Below, piece by piece: positions 7,203-7,945 of a stretch of DNA of 7,945 nt. How positions within the stretch are numbered: position 1 is the stretch's first letter; every line of letters begins with the position of its first letter. Source of the stretch: Candidatus Hydrogenedentota bacterium. Lineage in GTDB: Bacteria > Hydrogenedentota > Hydrogenedentia > Hydrogenedentales > CAITNO01. Where the stretch lies: positions 1 to 7,945 of the forward strand of contig JAGLCZ010000727.1 in the NCBI GenBank assembly GCA_023145975.1. Reading direction: 5' to 3'. The translations under genes were made by a program, and so were the position numbers. The notes under the pieces were generated by a model. The model saw only the letters and a list, made by a program, of their open reading frames with translations, made no database searches and was not told the DNA's origin.

Positions 7203-7231
7203 AGTATATCATAAAAAATGATTTCTAACAA
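7203..7231 (-). promoter_or_regulatory. Sigma-70-type promoter of the nucleotidyltransferase/winged-helix operon
   Basis: On the minus strand, -35 TTGTTA (7231-7226, 4 of 6 matches) and -10 TATACT (7208-7203, 5 of 6 matches) are separated by exactly 17 bases. Transcription would begin near 7196, leaving a leader of about 25 bases that contains the AGAGGT site. The spacer and -10 edge contain a small inverted repeat (ATCAT, five A, ATGAT; 7208-7222) placed where a repressor would block polymerase. Confidence 0.6.
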
Positions 7232-7459
7232 CAATAAAATATGCGAGGAGGGGTAATGTATTAATTCATAGCGACATCCATCGTTTGCTTTCTTTTTTAT
7301 CACCTGTTTTTATTTTGCACCAGCCCTTCGGACAACCGACGAAAAAAGAACGAAGGATGCGACCAAGTGAAGTTTCAAGTTTAGGGATAAAACTATCGCT
7401 GCCCGTCTGACATCCTATGCAGGTATGCTGCTGAAGGGTTTTAATCGGTGTTCCTTCGC

Positions 7460-7465
7460 TATAAT
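7460..7465 (+). promoter_or_regulatory. Candidate -10 element for the metallophosphoesterase gene
   Basis: A perfect TATAAT lies 37 bases before ATG 7503 and would give a leader of about 30 bases. No convincing -35 hexamer is found 16-18 bases upstream, so this would need an activator or is a chance match. Confidence 0.35.
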
Positions 7466-7502
7466 CTGGTGTATTGATGAATTACTGTGGTATTGTTTTC
7501 CT

Positions 7503-7945
7503 ATGGCAAAAGAATACTATTTTATAAGTGACCTCCATATCGGTGGTGACGGCGCACTTGACCCCTGTGAGTTCGAAACGGAAATGATTACGTTTCTTCG
7601 CAGGTTGGAAGAAAAAGACAGGGATACCGAATTGGTTATTGCCGGTGATTTTCTGGGCTTGTGGGAATTCACTACGCTGAACGGTGTAGACAAACTACAT
7701 GCAATCATTGCCTCTCATTTCGAGTTGTTCCGTCAGTTCCAGTGTACAGGCAGCAAAATACATATCACCGTAATTCCTGGAAATCACGATCATGAACTGG
7801 CTACCGATCCTGAGTTCGGCACCATTCTCCAACTCTATAATATACAGCTCGAAGCAAAGGAACATATTACACGTACACTGGCAGGAAAAAGTATCTGGAT
7901 CGAACACGGTCATCAACACGACGACTATAATCGCTTCGAAATATT
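7503..7945 (+). CDS. Calcineurin-like metallophosphoesterase, 3'-truncated by window
   Basis: 147 residues are visible and the frame is open to the window end. The dinuclear-metal phosphoesterase motifs appear in order: SDLH (9-12, D-x-H), AGDF (47-50, GD), PGNHDHE (92-98, GNH[DE]) and EHGHQHDD (134-141, with the GH-x-H-like metal ligands). The remaining C-terminal region is outside the window. GDFLGLWEF and the EHGHQxD tail resemble the UDP-2,3-diacylglucosamine pyrophosphatase (LpxH)-like branch, which would act in lipid A synthesis. Other branches with different substrates share these motifs, so the substrate is open. ATG 7503 places the first motif at residue 9, as is usual. An in-frame ATG at 7425 would add 26 residues without similarity and would lie upstream of the candidate -10. 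No strong Shine-Dalgarno precedes 7503. Confidence 0.88.
   Translation, partial: MAKEYYFISDLHIGGDGALDPCEFETEMITFLRRLEEKDRDTELVIAGDFLGLWEFTTLNGVDKLHAIIASHFELFRQFQCTGSKIHITVIPGNHDHELATDPEFGTILQLYNIQLEAKEHITRTLAGKSIWIEHGHQHDDYNRFEI

Larger units (their letters stand above)
7172..7502. other. Divergent intergenic region, no gene seen
   Basis: This 331-base stretch separates the minus-strand operon from the plus-strand phosphoesterase gene. It holds the operon promoter near 7203-7231. It also holds a T/A-rich tract at about 7290-7320 and CCTTCG at 7325-7330 with its inverse CGAAGG at 7351-7356. CCTTCG recurs at 7453-7458, next to a plus-strand TATAAT at 7460-7465. I see no open frame with a credible start and length, and no tRNA or recognisable riboswitch. 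Confidence 0.6.

Noticed and set aside
7172..7303. Extended N-terminus of the nucleotidyltransferase starting at 7303
   Set aside because: It would begin upstream of the likely promoter, has no Shine-Dalgarno, and adds a hydrophobic stretch unlike the cytoplasmic family; the ATG at 7171 has a good site.
7425..7502. Longer phosphoesterase start at ATG 7425
   Set aside because: The extra 26 residues look non-coding in character, and the candidate -10 would lie inside the coding region; family members begin just before the D-x-H motif.

Overview
The window carries six protein-coding genes and no RNA gene, insertion sequence, CRISPR array or tRNA that I can support. Base composition is moderate, apparently a little under 50% GC. 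A lipoprotein signal peptide and an LpxH-like phosphoesterase suggest a diderm (Gram-negative-type) bacterium. The mix of a many-bladed FG-GAP lipoprotein and a divergent GH116-like protein, with no close match to a model organism, suggests an uncultured environmental lineage. I cannot name the phylum from sequence alone.

Layout. Positions 1-2262 (+) hold the 3' part of a gene for a surface or periplasmic lipoprotein with 14 FG-GAP/VCBS-type blades; its start lies before the window. Positions 2263-2549 form a non-coding gap with two inverted repeats and a promoter-like element. Positions 2550-4904 (+) encode a 784-residue protein resembling the GH116 (GBA2-type beta-glucosidase) fold, with a recognisable N-terminal domain and a degenerate toroid domain. 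It is followed within 19 bases by coaE (4924-5529, +), dephospho-CoA kinase, the last enzyme of CoA synthesis. The two probably share a transcript.

A two-gene minus-strand operon converges on coaE. A DUF6036-like nucleotidyltransferase (7171-6569) comes first and overlaps by 20 bases a 334-residue winged-helix protein (6588-5584). It has its own good promoter and ribosome binding sites. The pairing of a Pol-beta-fold nucleotidyltransferase with a DNA-binding partner recalls the AbiEii/AbiEi (MenT/MenA) toxin-antitoxin systems, but the gene order is reversed and the partner's architecture differs. It is the best candidate here for a little-described system.

Positions 7172-7502 are a divergent intergenic region. 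It is followed by the start of a calcineurin-like metallophosphoesterase gene (7503 to the window end, +), cut by the window edge.
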